From Paracoccus bogoriensis (GTDB taxonomy: Bacteria; Pseudomonadota; Alphaproteobacteria; Rhodobacterales; Rhodobacteraceae), in NCBI RefSeq assembly GCF_019431455.1, contig NZ_JAHYSR010000007.1:51432-115431 (forward strand): a DNA stretch of 64,000 nt, read 5' to 3'. This document shows, one piece after another, positions 1 to 9,409 of the stretch. The position numbers and the translations under genes were made by a program. The notes beneath the pieces are model-generated. The model was not told where the DNA came from. It saw only the letters and a program-made list of their open reading frames with translations, and made no database searches. Position 1 is the first letter of the stretch. Each line of letters starts with the position of its first letter.

Positions 1-1
1 C

Positions 2-880
2 CTCTCGGGCGGGGTGGACAGCTCGGTCGCGGCGGTTCTGATCCATCAGGCGATCGGCGACCAACTGACCTGCGTCTTTGTCGATCACGGCCTTCTGCGC
101 CTGAACGAGGCCGAGCAGGTCGTGGCCATGTTCCGCGACAATTACAACATCCCGCTGATCCACGCGAATGAAAGCGAGCTGTTCCTGGGCGCGCTGGAAG
201 GCGTCAGCGATCCCGAGGTCAAGCGCAAGACCATCGGGCGGCTGTTCATCGACGTGTTCCAGAAATACGCAAGCCAGATCGAGGGCGCGGATTTCCTGGC
301 CCAAGGCACGCTTTACCCGGACGTGATCGAAAGCGTCAGCTTCTCGGGCGGGCCTTCGGTCACGATCAAGTCGCACCACAATGTCGGCGGCCTGCCCGAG
401 AAGATGGGCCTGAAGCTGGTGGAACCCCTGCGCGAGCTGTTCAAGGACGAGGTCCGCGCGCTTGGCCGCGAACTGGGCCTGCCCGAAAGCTTCATCGGCC
501 GCCACCCCTTCCCCGGCCCGGGCCTGGCGATCCGCTGCCCCGGCGAGATCACCCGCGAAAAGCTGGAGATCCTGCGCAAGGCCGATGCGATCTTCATCGA
601 CCAGATCCGCAAGCATGGTTTGTATGACGAGATCTGGCAGGCCTTCGTGGCCATCCTGCCGGTCCGCACCGTCGGCGTGATGGGCGACGGGCGGACCTAC
701 GACTATGCCTGCGCATTGCGGGCCGTGACCTCGGTTGACGGGATGACAGCGGATTACTACCCGTTCACCCACGACTTCCTGGGCGAGACCGCGACGCGGA
801 TCATCAACGAGGTCAAGGGCATCAACCGCTGCACTTATGACATCACCTCGAAGCCCCCGGGCACGATCGAGTGGGAATGA
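2..880 (+). CDS. guaA: GMP synthase (glutamine-hydrolysing), C-terminal part
   Basis: This enzyme aminates XMP to GMP using ATP and ammonia from glutamine, the last step of guanine nucleotide synthesis in the cytoplasm. The window opens inside the gene at the pyrophosphatase P-loop (SGGVDSS), so the amidotransferase domain lies upstream, outside the window. The remaining 292 residues contain the rest of the ATP-pyrophosphatase domain, including [13 protein letters not shown], and the C-terminal dimerisation domain. The latter ends in the family signature [15 protein letters not shown], so the 3' end is intact. A strong intrinsic terminator follows 24 bases after the stop, and the next gene (ribD) is convergent. 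Confidence 0.97.
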   Translation, partial: LSGGVDSSVAAVLIHQAIGDQLTCVFVDHGLLRLNEAEQVVAMFRDNYNIPLIHANESELFLGALEGVSDPEVKRKTIGRLFIDVFQKYASQIEGADFLAQGTLYPDVIESVSFSGGPSVTIKSHHNVGGLPEKMGLKLVEPLRELFKDEVRALGRELGLPESFIGRHPFPGPGLAIRCPGEITREKLEILRKADAIFIDQIRKHGLYDEIWQAFVAILPVRTVGVMGDGRTYDYACALRAVTSVDGMTADYYPFTHDFLGETATRIINEVKGINRCTYDITSKPPGTIEWE

Positions 881-903
881 AGGCCGCGCGCCCCTCTCAC
901 CGC

Positions 904-928
904 AAGCCCGCCCCGAGGCGGGCTTTTT
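904..928 (+). terminator. Rho-independent terminator of guaA
   Basis: An 8-bp GC-rich stem (AGCCCGCC at 905-912, GGCGGGCT at 917-924) with loop CCGA is followed by a run of five T ending at 928. It lies between the convergent guaA and ribD genes. The T-run is on the guaA side, so it mainly serves guaA. Confidence 0.9.
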
Positions 929-938
929 CATGCGCCGT

Positions 939-1952
939 TCACGGCGCGTCGGGTGTCCAGCGATGAAAGAGGTCGTTGCCCAGACGCCGCGTCTCGACCA
1001 GCCGGAAACGCGGGGCGGCAGCAAGACTGGGCCAGTCGGTCGCGCCGATGGCAGGACGGGCCGCCGCGCCCAGCGCCAGTCCGGCGGTGTAGCCCATCAC
1101 CTGATCGACCAGCCCCGCCCGCAGCAGATCCGCGGCCAGAACGCCGCCCCCCTCGCAGAAAAGCCGCGTGATACCGCGCTGCGAGAGTTCGCCCATGATT
1201 TCGGGCAATTCACCCTGCATGAACCACAGCGGACCATGGGTTTCGTCCTCGGGCGGCATCGGCGGCGGCGAGCCGCGCGTCAGCACCACGCGCACCGGCT
1301 GGCGGGGCGTGGCGATGCCGCGCACGTTCAGATGCGGCAGATCGGTCCGCGCCGTCCGGGCACCCACCATTACCGCATCGTGGCTGGCGCGCATCGCATG
1401 GACATGCAGCCGCGCCTCGGGGCCGGTGATCCAGCGGCTTTCACCATCCGGCATGGCGATGCGTCCGTCGAAACTGGTCGCCAGCTTCAGCGTCACGAAG
1501 GGCCGCCCCCGCATCAGGCGGCTGAGAAAACCGGCCTGCAACCGCGCGGCCTCGGGCGCCAGCACGTTCTCGGTCAGGGTCACGCCGCCCTCGCGCAGGA
1601 TCGCATGGCCCGCACCACAGACGCGCGGGTCAGGATCGGTCATGGCCGAGACGACGCGCGCGATGCCCGCCGTGACCAGCCCGCTGGCGCAGGGCGGCGT
1701 GCGGCCATGATGGGCGCAGGGCTCCAGCGTCACATAGGCCGTGGCGCCGCGCGCGGCCTCGCCCGCCATGTCCAGCGCCATGCGTTCGGCATGGGGGCGC
1801 CCGCCGGGCTGGGTCCAGCCGCGCCCCACGACGCGGCCATCCCTGACGATGACGCAGCCCACCGCCGGGTTCGGCCAGACATTGCCCAGACCCCGCGCGG
1901 CAAGGCGCAGGGCATGGCGCATGTGGCGGATGTCGTCCTCGGGGGCGGTCAC
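939..1952 (-). CDS. ribD: Bifunctional riboflavin deaminase/reductase RibD
   Basis: It catalyses two consecutive steps of riboflavin synthesis: deamination of the pyrimidine made by GTP cyclohydrolase II and reduction of its ribosyl side chain. The N-terminal deaminase domain (about residues 1-145) has the zinc site HAE at 54-56 and PCAHHGRTPPC with Cys79 and Cys88. The C-terminal reductase domain begins near residue 150 (VTLKLATSFDGRIA). Length (337 aa) is slightly short for the family but both domains are complete. It lies 8 bases downstream of nrdR on the same strand, an arrangement common in alphaproteobacteria, so the two are probably cotranscribed. Confidence 0.95.
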   Translation of the reverse strand: MTAPEDDIRHMRHALRLAARGLGNVWPNPAVGCVIVRDGRVVGRGWTQPGGRPHAERMALDMAGEAARGATAYVTLEPCAHHGRTPPCASGLVTAGIARVVSAMTDPDPRVCGAGHAILREGGVTLTENVLAPEAARLQAGFLSRLMRGRPFVTLKLATSFDGRIAMPDGESRWITGPEARLHVHAMRASHDAVMVGARTARTDLPHLNVRGIATPRQPVRVVLTRGSPPPMPPEDETHGPLWFMQGELPEIMGELSQRGITRLFCEGGGVLAADLLRAGLVDQVMGYTAGLALGAAARPAIGATDWPSLAAAPRFRLVETRRLGNDLFHRWTPDAP

Positions 1953-1960
1953 GCCGCAGA

Positions 1961-2425
1961 TTACTCGGACGCGGCGCCGGGGCGCAGTTCCGAGACGAAC
2001 TTGTCGAAATCGTCCGCGTCCTGGAAGTTCTTGTAAACGCTTGCGAACCGCACATAGCCGACATTGTCGATGCGCGACAGCGCCTCCATCACGATCTCGC
2101 CGATCATCTTCGAGGGGATATCGGTCTCGCCCGTGCTTTCCAGCCGCCGCACGATGCCGCTGATCATCTGCTCGATCCGCTCGGGCTCGACGGGGCGCTT
2201 CTGCATGGCGATGCGGATGGACCGGGCCATCTTGTCGCGGTCGAAATCTTCGCGCCGCCCGTTCGACTTGACCACGACCAGATCGCGCAACTGCACGCGC
2301 TCATAGGTGGTGAAACGGCCCCCGCAACCGGGGCAGAGGCGGCGGCGGCGGATGGCCACGTTGTCCTCGGCCGGGCGCGAGTCCTTGACCTGCGTATCGG
2401 CATGTCCACAGAATGGGCAGCGCAT
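1961..2425 (-). CDS. nrdR: Transcriptional repressor NrdR
   Basis: NrdR represses ribonucleotide reductase genes in response to ATP/dATP levels. The 154-residue protein starts with a zinc ribbon (MRCPFCGH with CxxC, then [13 protein letters not shown] with the second CxxC). It continues with the ATP-cone domain ([20 protein letters not shown]), ending in the [13 protein letters not shown] motif. Length and domain order are exactly those of the family. It precedes ribD with an 8-base gap. A 325-base interval separates it from the divergent thiamine operon. Confidence 0.97.
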   Translation of the reverse strand: MRCPFCGHADTQVKDSRPAEDNVAIRRRRLCPGCGGRFTTYERVQLRDLVVVKSNGRREDFDRDKMARSIRIAMQKRPVEPERIEQMISGIVRRLESTGETDIPSKMIGEIVMEALSRIDNVGYVRFASVYKNFQDADDFDKFVSELRPGAASE

Positions 2426-2586
2426 GGATGGTCCCTCTGGTCCGGCAATCCACCGTCACTATAGGCAGAGCCGCAAGGATTGGGTAGCCTAATCCACGAC
2501 CTACCAGATCCGCCCCGCCTTCTGTGTCCCGATTGTCGCGTTTGCCCCCTTGCGCACCAGACGCGGCCGGTCTAGCGTGACGCAAG

Positions 2587-2671
<85 letters not shown>

Positions 2672-2750
2672 GCATCATGACGCAGCCCGCGCGCTGCCCC
2701 TGCGTATCGCCCCCTTGCCGATATCCCGACCGACAGCAAGGAGGAGGCGT

Positions 2751-3554
2751 GTGACCGCCATCGCCCTGACCATCGCAGGCTCGGATTCCGGCGGCGGCGC
2801 TGGGATACAGGCCGATCTCAAGACCTTTTCGGCGCTCGGCGTCTATGGCGCCAGCGTGATCACCGCGCTGACCGCGCAGAACACCCGCGCCGTGACCATG
2901 GTGGAACCGGCAAGCCCCGCGATGATCGCGGCGCAGATGCGGGCGGTGTTCGACGATCTGGACATTCGCGCCGTCAAGCTGGGGATGCTGGGCGACGCGC
3001 AGGCCATCCGCATCGTGGCCGAGGGGCTGGACGGGCAAGCGGTGCCGGTCGTGCTGGACCCGGTGATGGTGGCGAAATCAGGCGACGCGCTGCTACCCGA
3101 AGCCGCCATCGGCGCGCTGCGCGATCTGATGCTGCCCCGCGCGCGCCTTGCGACCCCGAACCTGCCCGAGGCCGCGCGGCTTCTGGGCTGCGCCCCCGCC
3201 TGTGACGCGGCCGAGATGGCGCGTCAGGGGCGCGCGCTGCTGGATCTGGGGCCGCAGGCGGTGCTGATGAAGGGCGGCCATGCCGAGGGGTCGGTTTGCA
3301 CCGATCTTCTGATCACAGCCCAAGGCATCACCGAGTTCACCGCGCCGCGTCAGGCCACCCGCAACACCCATGGCACGGGCTGCACCCTGTCGGCGGCGAT
3401 CGCCGCCGGGCTGGCGCAGGGGCTTGACCTGCCGCTGGCCGTGGGGGTCGCGCATCGCTATCTGCAGGGTGCCATCGCGGCGGCGGACGGGCTGGCCATA
3501 GGCTCGGGTCACGGGCCGGTGCATCACTTCCACGCGGTCTGGGCCGATGGCTGA
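2751..3554 (+). CDS. thiD: Hydroxymethylpyrimidine/phosphomethylpyrimidine kinase
   Basis: ThiD phosphorylates HMP and then HMP-P to HMP-PP, the pyrimidine donor for thiamine phosphate synthase. The 267-residue protein has the ribokinase-fold signature at its N terminus ([20 protein letters not shown]) and the C-terminal [15 protein letters not shown] anion-hole motif. I chose the GTG at 2751 because a strong GGAGGAGG ribosome-binding site precedes it. The open frame runs further upstream through the riboswitch, which cannot be coding. Its end overlaps the start of thiO by 8 bases. It is the first gene of the TPP-regulated operon. Confidence 0.95.
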   Translation: MTAIALTIAGSDSGGGAGIQADLKTFSALGVYGASVITALTAQNTRAVTMVEPASPAMIAAQMRAVFDDLDIRAVKLGMLGDAQAIRIVAEGLDGQAVPVVLDPVMVAKSGDALLPEAAIGALRDLMLPRARLATPNLPEAARLLGCAPACDAAEMARQGRALLDLGPQAVLMKGGHAEGSVCTDLLITAQGITEFTAPRQATRNTHGTGCTLSAAIAAGLAQGLDLPLAVGVAHRYLQGAIAAADGLAIGSGHGPVHHFHAVWADG

Positions 3555-4509
3555 CATCACGATCATCGGCGCGGGCGTCGCGGGCCTTTTCGCCGCGCAT
3601 GAACTGGCGCGGCGCGGCCTGCGCCCCCGCATCCTGGATCGGAACGGCCCGCCGGGGCCGCATGGCTGTTCCTGGTGGGCGGGGGGCATGTTGGCGCCCC
3701 ATTGCGAGGGCGTGACCGCCGAGCCCGTCATCACCCGCCTCGGGGCCCAGGCCGCCGATGCCTGGGCGGCGATCACCCCCGTCGCCCGCCGCGGCACGCT
3801 GGTCGTCGCGCTGGACCGCGACCGGGCCGAGCTGACACGCTTTGCCCGCCGCTGCCCCGCGCATCAGCCCTGCGCGCCGGGCGATCTGGAACCGGGCCTT
3901 GCCCATCACCGCGCCGGCCTGCATGTCCCGTCCGAGGCGCATCTGGACCCCCGCCGCGCGCTGGCCGACCTGATCGCCGCCCTGTCCGCCCAAGGCATCG
4001 CCATCGAACGCGCCGAGGCCGAGCCGGACGGCATCCAAGGCCCGGTCATCGACGCCCGCGGCTTGGCCAGCCCCCTGCCCGGCCTGCGCGGCGTGCGGGG
4101 CGAGATGGCGGTCCTTCACGCCCCCGACATCACGCTGTCGCGCCCGGTGCGGCTGCTGCATCCGCGCCATCCCCTCTATATCGTGCCGCGCGAGGGGGGG
4201 CTGTTCATGCTGGGCGCGACCCAGATCGAAAGCGCCAGCCGCGCCCCCGCCACCGCCCGCTCGGCGCTGGAGCTGCTGTCAGCCGCCTATGCGCTGGACT
4301 CGCGCTTTGCCGAAGGCTCCATCGTCGAACTGGGCGCCGACCTGCGCCCGGCCTTTGCCGACAACATCCCCCGCGTGGTGGTGCGGGGCCGGGTGCTGCA
4401 CCTGAACGGCCTTTTCCGCCACGGCTATCTGATGGCCCCGGCGCTGGCGCGCCAGGCGGCCGATTACCTGACCGACCGAATCAAGGGAGAACTGATCCAT
4501 GAGGATTGA
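3547..4509 (+). CDS. thiO: Glycine oxidase-type FAD enzyme ThiO
   Basis: This FAD-dependent amine oxidase most likely converts glycine to dehydroglycine (iminoglycine), the two-carbon unit consumed by thiazole synthase ThiG. The 320-residue protein begins with the dinucleotide-binding motif GAGVAGLFAAHELARRG. The C-terminal half has the DAO-type substrate domain, with ADLRPAFADNIPRV and HLNGLFRHGYLMAP near the end. It overlaps thiD upstream and thiS downstream (11 bases), indicating tight translational coupling. The presence of thiO rather than thiH implies oxygen-dependent glycine oxidation rather than radical cleavage of tyrosine. Confidence 0.93.
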   Translation: MADITIIGAGVAGLFAAHELARRGLRPRILDRNGPPGPHGCSWWAGGMLAPHCEGVTAEPVITRLGAQAADAWAAITPVARRGTLVVALDRDRAELTRFARRCPAHQPCAPGDLEPGLAHHRAGLHVPSEAHLDPRRALADLIAALSAQGIAIERAEAEPDGIQGPVIDARGLASPLPGLRGVRGEMAVLHAPDITLSRPVRLLHPRHPLYIVPREGGLFMLGATQIESASRAPATARSALELLSAAYALDSRFAEGSIVELGADLRPAFADNIPRVVVRGRVLHLNGLFRHGYLMAPALARQAADYLTDRIKGELIHED

Positions 4510-4696
4510 GGTCAACGGCACCGCCCGCGACATCACCGCCACCACGCTTGCCGAGGCACTGGTCGAACTGGGCTGGGCCGAGGCCCGCGTCGCCACCGCG
4601 CTGAACGGGGAATTCGTCCCCTCATCCGCCCGGGCCGGACAGGCGCTACGCGACGGCGACCGGCTCGAGGTGCTGGCCCCGATGCAGGGCGGCTGA
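4499..4696 (+). CDS. thiS: Sulfur carrier protein ThiS
   Basis: A 65-residue ubiquitin-like protein ending in the essential Gly-Gly (LAPMQGG). ThiF adenylates this terminus, which then carries a thiocarboxylate as the sulfur source for the thiazole ring. Its size is standard for the family. It starts inside the end of thiO and stops 1 base before thiG, so it is translated within the operon. Confidence 0.95.
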   Translation: MRIEVNGTARDITATTLAEALVELGWAEARVATALNGEFVPSSARAGQALRDGDRLEVLAPMQGG

Positions 4697-4697
4697 G

Positions 4698-5459
4698 ATG
4701 CGCGATTTCTACGGGGTCACCCTCGATTCGCCCCTGATGCTGGGGACGGCGCAATACCCCTCGCCCGCCATCCTGCAGGCGGCCTTCCGCGCCAGCGGGG
4801 CGAGCGTGGCCACCGTGTCCCTGCGGCGCGAGGGCGGGCAGGGCCAGGCCTTCTGGTCGCTGATCCGCGATCTGGGCGTGCGCGTTCTGCCCAACACCGC
4901 AGGCTGTCACAGCGCGCGCGAGGCCGTCACCACCGCCCGCATGGCGCGCGAGGTCTTCGAGACGAACTGGATCAAGCTGGAGGTGATCGGCCATGCCGAC
5001 ACGCTGCAGCCCGACCCCTTCGGCCTTCTGGACGCCGCCGAGACCCTGTCGGCCGAGGGCTTCGAGGTCTTTCCCTACACGACCGAGGATCAGGTTCTTG
5101 CCGGACGCCTTCTGGATGCGGGCTGCAAGGTGCTGATGCCCTGGGGCGCGCCCATCGGCTCGGGGCTGGGGCTGAACAACCGCTATGGGCTCAGGATGCT
5201 GCGCGCGGCCTTCCCCGATGTGCCCATGGTGATCGATGCAGGGATCGGCCTGCCCAGCCACGCGGCGGATGCGCTGGAGATGGGCTTTGACGCGGTGCTG
5301 CTGAACACCGCCGTGGCGCAGGCGGGCGACCCCGAGGCCATGGCCCGCGCCTTCGGCCTTGCGGTGCAGGCGGGCGCCTTGGCCCGCGCCGCCGACCCGA
5401 TGGAGCCGCGCGAGATGGCCGCCCCCTCGACCCCCCTCATCGGAAAGGCCTGGCTGTGA
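4698..5459 (+). CDS. thiG: Thiazole synthase ThiG
   Basis: ThiG condenses 1-deoxyxylulose 5-phosphate, dehydroglycine and ThiS-thiocarboxylate sulfur to form the thiazole phosphate. The 253-residue TIM barrel shows the Schiff-base lysine in WIKLEVIG (Lys93), the phosphate-binding segment [12 protein letters not shown], and [30 protein letters not shown]. It starts 1 base after thiS and overlaps thiE at GTGA. Confidence 0.96.
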   Translation: MRDFYGVTLDSPLMLGTAQYPSPAILQAAFRASGASVATVSLRREGGQGQAFWSLIRDLGVRVLPNTAGCHSAREAVTTARMAREVFETNWIKLEVIGHADTLQPDPFGLLDAAETLSAEGFEVFPYTTEDQVLAGRLLDAGCKVLMPWGAPIGSGLGLNNRYGLRMLRAAFPDVPMVIDAGIGLPSHAADALEMGFDAVLLNTAVAQAGDPEAMARAFGLAVQAGALARAADPMEPREMAAPSTPLIGKAWL

Positions 5460-6052
5460 TCCTGCCCCGTTTCTACCCGATCTTCGACGATGTGGCCTGG
5501 CTGGACCGCGCCCTGCCCTTGGGCGTCCGCCTGGTGCAGCTGCGCCTGAAGGACCGCGCGCCGGACGATCTGCGCGACCAGATCCGGCGCGGGCTGGCGC
5601 GGGCGCGGGCGCATGGCGCGGCGCTGGTCGTCAATGACCACTGGCGGATCGCCATCGAGGAAGGCGCCGACTGGCTGCATCTGGGCCAGGAGGATCTGGA
5701 CCACGCCGACATCCCCGCGATCCGCCGTGCGGGGTTGCGGCTTGGGCTGTCCACCCATGACCATGCGGAACTGGACCGCGCGCTGGCGCTGGCGCCCGAT
5801 TACGTGGCGCTCGGGCCGGTCTGGCCGACGATCCTGAAGAAGATGCGCTGGCACGAACAGGGCCTGGACCGCGTGACCGAATGGAAGCGGCTCGTCGGCG
5901 CGACGCCCTTGGTGGCGATCGGCGGGCTGACGCCCGATCGCGGGCGGCAGGCCCTGGCGGCGGGGGCGGATGTGGTCTCGGCGGTGACCGACATCACGCT
6001 GAACCCCGATCCCGAGGGCCGGATGCGCGACTGGCTGGCGGTGGCGCCATGA
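5456..6052 (+). CDS. thiE: Thiamine phosphate synthase ThiE
   Basis: ThiE joins HMP-PP and thiazole phosphate to give thiamine phosphate. The 198-residue barrel has QLRLKDR near residue 30, the diphosphate site [23 protein letters not shown], and LGPVWPT and AIGGLTPDR later. It starts at a GTG embedded in the thiG stop (GTGA). It is slightly shorter than the E. coli enzyme but complete in motifs. It could alternatively be a TenI-like paralogue, but the substrate-binding VND and GQED motifs and the context favour ThiE. Confidence 0.9.
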   Translation: MILPRFYPIFDDVAWLDRALPLGVRLVQLRLKDRAPDDLRDQIRRGLARARAHGAALVVNDHWRIAIEEGADWLHLGQEDLDHADIPAIRRAGLRLGLSTHDHAELDRALALAPDYVALGPVWPTILKKMRWHEQGLDRVTEWKRLVGATPLVAIGGLTPDRGRQALAAGADVVSAVTDITLNPDPEGRMRDWLAVAP

Positions 6053-7002
6053 TGCGCTATGCCCGCCAGATGGTCCTGCCGGAACTGGGCGAGGCCGGCC
6101 AGCAGCGCCTGACGGATGCCCATGTGCTGGTCGTCGGCGCGGGGGGGCTGGGCTGTCCGGCGCTGCAATATCTGACCGGCGCAGGGGTGGGCCGGATCAC
6201 CCTGATCGACGGCGATCATGTCGAGGAGACGAACCTCCACCGCCAGCCGATCTTTGCCATGCGCCAGATCGGCCAGCCCAAGGCCTGCGCGGCGGCGGCC
6301 CAGATGGCCGCGCTGAACCCCGATGTGACGGTGACGCCCCTGACCGAATGGCTGACGCCTGCCAATGCGCCCGCGCTGGTGGCAGGGGCCGATCTGGTGC
6401 TGGATTGCGCCGACACTTTCGCGGTCAGCCTGACGCTGTCGGATGCCTGCATGGCCGCAGGGCGCCCGCTGATCGCGGGATCGGCGCTGGCGCGGTCGGG
6501 CTATGCGCTTGGCTGCTGCGGCGGCGCGCCCAGCCTGCGGGCGGTCTTTCCCGACCTGCCTTTGCGCGGCGCGACCTGCGCCACGGCGGGGGTGATGGGG
6601 CCGGTCGTGGGCATGATCGGCGCGCTGCAGGCGCAGATGGCGCTGGCGGTGCTGCTGGGGCACGATCCCTCGCCTCTGGGGCGGCTGGTCAGCTTGGATG
6701 CGGCCAGCTGGCGGATGGGCGGCTTCCGCTTCGACCGCGCGCCCGAGCCCGAGGCCCCCCTGCCCTTCATCGCCGAAAGCCAGATCGCGCCGGGCGATCT
6801 GCTGGTCGATCTGCGCGCCGAATCCGCGCCCTTTCGCGCGGATGCCCGCCACCTGCCGCCCGAGCGCATCGCCCATCTCGACCCGCCCGAGGGCGCGCGC
6901 GTCGTGCTGGCCTGCCGCACCGGGCTGCGCGCGCATAATGCGGGGCGCGATCTGCAATCCATCTGGCCGGGGCGCATCGCCCTTCTGGCCCTGAACGACT
7001 GA
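6049..7002 (+). CDS. thiF: ThiF-type adenylyltransferase with C-terminal rhodanese-like domain
   Basis: It adenylates the C-terminal glycine of ThiS and is expected to hand it to a sulfur donor. Residues 1-230 form an E1-like domain with RYARQMVLPELGEAGQQRL and VVGAGGLGCPALQYL, plus LIDGDHVEETNLHRQ. The last ~75 residues form a rhodanese-like domain with an active-site Cys in VLACRTGLRAHNAGRDL. This fusion, known from MoeB/ThiF relatives, suggests a self-contained sulfur relay. A CxxC zinc pair is not obvious, which is unusual. The start overlaps the thiE stop (ATGATGA). I took the first of two adjacent ATG codons. Confidence 0.9.
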   Translation: MMRYARQMVLPELGEAGQQRLTDAHVLVVGAGGLGCPALQYLTGAGVGRITLIDGDHVEETNLHRQPIFAMRQIGQPKACAAAAQMAALNPDVTVTPLTEWLTPANAPALVAGADLVLDCADTFAVSLTLSDACMAAGRPLIAGSALARSGYALGCCGGAPSLRAVFPDLPLRGATCATAGVMGPVVGMIGALQAQMALAVLLGHDPSPLGRLVSLDAASWRMGGFRFDRAPEPEAPLPFIAESQIAPGDLLVDLRAESAPFRADARHLPPERIAHLDPPEGARVVLACRTGLRAHNAGRDLQSIWPGRIALLALND

Positions 7003-7008
7003 GGACAC

Positions 7009-7944
7009 ATGCGACATATCCTTGTCCTGGCCCTGATGGCCGCCCCCGCACACGCGGATACGAACCTGACGGTGATGCTGGACTGGTTCGTGAACCCCGA
7101 CCACGCCCCCATCATCCTGGCCGAGGAACTGGGCTATTTCACCGATGCAGGGCTTTCGGTCGAGGTCGTCACCCCCTCGGACCCCAATGATCCGCCGCGC
7201 ATGGTGGCGGCCGGTCGCGCCGATCTGGCGATCAGCTATCAGCCGCAACTGCACCTGTCGCGCCACCAAGGCCTGCCGGTGATCCGCGTGGGCACCCTGA
7301 TCGAGACACCGCTGACCTGCCTCGTGGTGCTGGCGGACAGCGACATCCGGACCCCCGCCGATCTGTCGGGCCGCCGCGTGGGTTTCGCCGTGGCCGGCGT
7401 GCAGGAGGTGATGCTGGACGCCATGCTGGCCGATGACGGGCTGGTGCCGGGCGATGTGGAACAGATCAATATCGGCTGGTCGATCTCGCCTGCGCTGATG
7501 TCGGGGCAGGTCGATGGGGTGATCGGCGCCTTCCGCAATTTCGAACTGAACCAGTTGCGGCTGGAGGGATTCGACGGCCGCTGCCTCTATCCCGAGGCGC
7601 ATGGCATCCCCGCATATGACGAACTGGTCTATATCGCCAATCCCGACCGCATGGACCCCGAGGCGGTTGGCGCCTTCCTCGAGGCCACGGCGCGGGCCAC
7701 CGACTTCCTCAAGAACGACCCCGACGAGGCTTGGCGCATCTTCTCGGCCACGGCGTCCGAATTGCAGACGCCGCTGAACGAGGCCGCCTGGCCCGACACC
7801 TGGCCGCGTTTCTCCAGCCGCCCGGCGGCGGTGGATGCGGGGCGCTATCAGCGCTTCGAGGCGTTTCTGGCCGAACGCGGCGCGACGCCGGGCGGGCTGG
7901 TCCTGTCCGACCTGGCCATCGACGTGAACAAGGTGCCGCAATGA
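7009..7944 (+). CDS. thiY: Thiamine-precursor ABC transporter, periplasmic binding protein (ThiY, NMT1/THI5-like)
   Basis: A 311-residue protein with a short cleavable signal peptide (ending AAPAHA at about residue 16) and an NMT1/THI5-like periplasmic-binding fold (LDWFVNPDHAPIILAEELGYFTDAGLSVEVV). In ThiXYZ-TenA systems this protein binds a formyl-aminopyrimidine breakdown product of thiamine. The adjacent tenA supports that substrate, which TenA-type enzymes help process. The gene lies 6 bases after thiF and overlaps tenA (ATGA). Confidence 0.9.
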   Translation: MRHILVLALMAAPAHADTNLTVMLDWFVNPDHAPIILAEELGYFTDAGLSVEVVTPSDPNDPPRMVAAGRADLAISYQPQLHLSRHQGLPVIRVGTLIETPLTCLVVLADSDIRTPADLSGRRVGFAVAGVQEVMLDAMLADDGLVPGDVEQINIGWSISPALMSGQVDGVIGAFRNFELNQLRLEGFDGRCLYPEAHGIPAYDELVYIANPDRMDPEAVGAFLEATARATDFLKNDPDEAWRIFSATASELQTPLNEAAWPDTWPRFSSRPAAVDAGRYQRFEAFLAERGATPGGLVLSDLAIDVNKVPQ

Positions 7945-8615
7945 CCCCCGATTACGGACGCGCCTTTGCGCTGTGGCGGCAGGCGGCGGCACCCCATTGG
8001 GACGCCTATATCCACCACGCCTTCGTGCGCCAACTGGCGGCGGGCAGCCTGCCCCGCGACAGCTTCCTGCATTACCTGCAGCAGGATTACGTGTTCCTGC
8101 TGCATTTCGCACGGTCCTGGGCGCTGGTCTTTGCCAAATCGGACCGGATGTCGGAGATGGCGCTGGCCTCTTCAATCGCGCATGGCTTGCTGAACGGCGA
8201 GATGCCGCTGCATGTCGAGATCTGCGGCCGCGAGGGCATCTCCGAGGCGATGCTGCAGCAGACCCCGGAATCGCCTGCCAACATGGCCTATACGCGCTAT
8301 GTCCAGGCCTCGGGCTATGCGGGCGACATGCTGGACCTGCTGGCGGCGCTCGCTCCTTGCGTCTTCGGCTATGGCGAGATCGGGCTGATCCATAAGGATA
8401 GCGGCGGTCCTTATGGCGAATGGACCGCGACCTATGGCGGGGCGGATTACCAGAAGGTCTGCCACGATGTCGGCGCGCTGATCGACAGCGCGCTCGAGGC
8501 GCGGCTTGGCCCCGACTGGCCGTCCCTGCCCCGCGCCGAGGATCTGGCGCGGCATTTCCGGCGGGCGACGCAGCTTGAGGTCGGCTTCTGGCAGATGGGG
8601 CTGGACCGGACATGA
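7941..8615 (+). CDS. tenA: Aminopyrimidine aminohydrolase / thiaminase II family protein TenA
   Basis: TenA hydrolyses aminomethyl-pyrimidine to HMP during salvage of degraded thiamine. The 224-residue all-helical protein shows FVRQLAAGSLPRDSFLHYLQQDY near residue 25 and the active-site Cys region LAALAPCVFGYGEIG. I chose the ATG at 7941, which overlaps the thiY stop. The open frame extends upstream inside thiY but is not coding there. It sits between the binding protein and ATPase genes of the importer, which fits a pyrimidine salvage module. Confidence 0.93.
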   Translation: MTPDYGRAFALWRQAAAPHWDAYIHHAFVRQLAAGSLPRDSFLHYLQQDYVFLLHFARSWALVFAKSDRMSEMALASSIAHGLLNGEMPLHVEICGREGISEAMLQQTPESPANMAYTRYVQASGYAGDMLDLLAALAPCVFGYGEIGLIHKDSGGPYGEWTATYGGADYQKVCHDVGALIDSALEARLGPDWPSLPRAEDLARHFRRATQLEVGFWQMGLDRT

Positions 8616-9409
8616 GCGCGAGCCCGCACGACAGCGGCAGGGGGGCGCTGCCCCCTGTCCTGCGGACTCCCCCCGGGATATTTGCCGACCAGGGCAAAGA
8701 GGCGGGGGCGGTCACGATCCGCGGCGATCTGTGGCTTGGCGATGCGGTTCTGGCGCGGGGGCTGGACATTCACTGTCGCGCGGGCTGCTGGACCTGTCTG
8801 ATGGGGCCGTCGGGCGCGGGGAAATCGACGCTGGGGCGGCTGGTGGCGGGACTGCCCGTCAAGGCGCGGCTGGAGGGTCGTGTGAATGTGCCCTTTGGAC
8901 GGGTCGCGCTGATGGGTCAGGCGGACCAGTTGTTGCCATGGGCGAGCGCGCTGGACAATGTCTGCATCGGGGCGCGGTTGCGGGGCGAGCGGGCGGACCG
9001 GGACCGGGCGCGGGCCTTGCTGGCGCTGGTCGGCCTGGAGGGGCTTGAGGACAGGCGGCCCGACGAATTGTCCGGCGGGCAGCGGCAGCGGGTGGCGCTG
9101 GCGCGGACCTTGATCGAGGAGGCGGCAGTCGTGGTGCTGGACGAGCCATTCTCGGCACTGGATGCGGGGACGCGGGCGGCGATGCAGGATCTGGCCGCGC
9201 GGCTGCTGGCGGGGCGGGTCGTGATCCTGATCAGCCATGATCCGCTGGAGGCCGCGCGTCTGGCCGACCATGCCTGGCTGATCGGACGCGAGGGCAGCCG
9301 CGCCCTGCCTTTGCCCGGCGGGACTGCGCCGCGCCCAATAGATGCGCCCCAGGTTCTGGCCGCGCAGGCCGCATTGTTCCAGGCGCTGTCCCGCCCATGC
9401 GCGGTCTGA
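8612..9409 (+). CDS. thiZ: Thiamine-precursor ABC transporter ATPase (ThiZ)
   Basis: The ATPase subunit of the ThiXYZ importer. It carries Walker A GPSGAGKST (about residue 69), a Q-loop (LMGQADQLLPWASALDNV), signature LSGGQRQRVALART and Walker B VVVLDEPFSALD, followed by the switch His in ISHDPLEAA. The first ~37 residues are unlike any ABC ATPase and are encoded by what looks like a GC-rich dispersed intergenic repeat (8635-8705) read through in frame. No better start codon is visible just before the conserved VTIRG segment, so I kept the ATG overlapping tenA. Its end overlaps thiX by 13 bases. Confidence 0.9.
   Translation: MSASPHDSGRGALPPVLRTPPGIFADQGKEAGAVTIRGDLWLGDAVLARGLDIHCRAGCWTCLMGPSGAGKSTLGRLVAGLPVKARLEGRVNVPFGRVALMGQADQLLPWASALDNVCIGARLRGERADRDRARALLALVGLEGLEDRRPDELSGGQRQRVALARTLIEEAAVVVLDEPFSALDAGTRAAMQDLAARLLAGRVVILISHDPLEAARLADHAWLIGREGSRALPLPGGTAPRPIDAPQVLAAQAALFQALSRPCAV
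8635..8705 (+). repeat. Rhodobacterales-type dispersed GC repeat inside the thiZ 5' end
   Basis: The stretch contains the palindrome GGGGGCGCTGCCCCC (8641-8655), a second small inverted repeat (GTCCTGCGGAC) and then CTCCCCCCGGGATATTTGCC. This resembles a short repeat I know from intergenic regions of Rhodobacter and Paracoccus relatives. That resemblance is from memory, not from a second copy in this window. Here it is translated as the N terminus of ThiZ. Confidence 0.5.

Noticed and set aside
5800..8769. A 989-codon open frame on the minus strand across thiE-thiF-thiY-tenA
   Set aside because: It is antisense to five well-supported overlapping thi genes. Its composition (Arg/Pro/Ala/Gln/His-rich) is that of a shadow frame in high-GC DNA.
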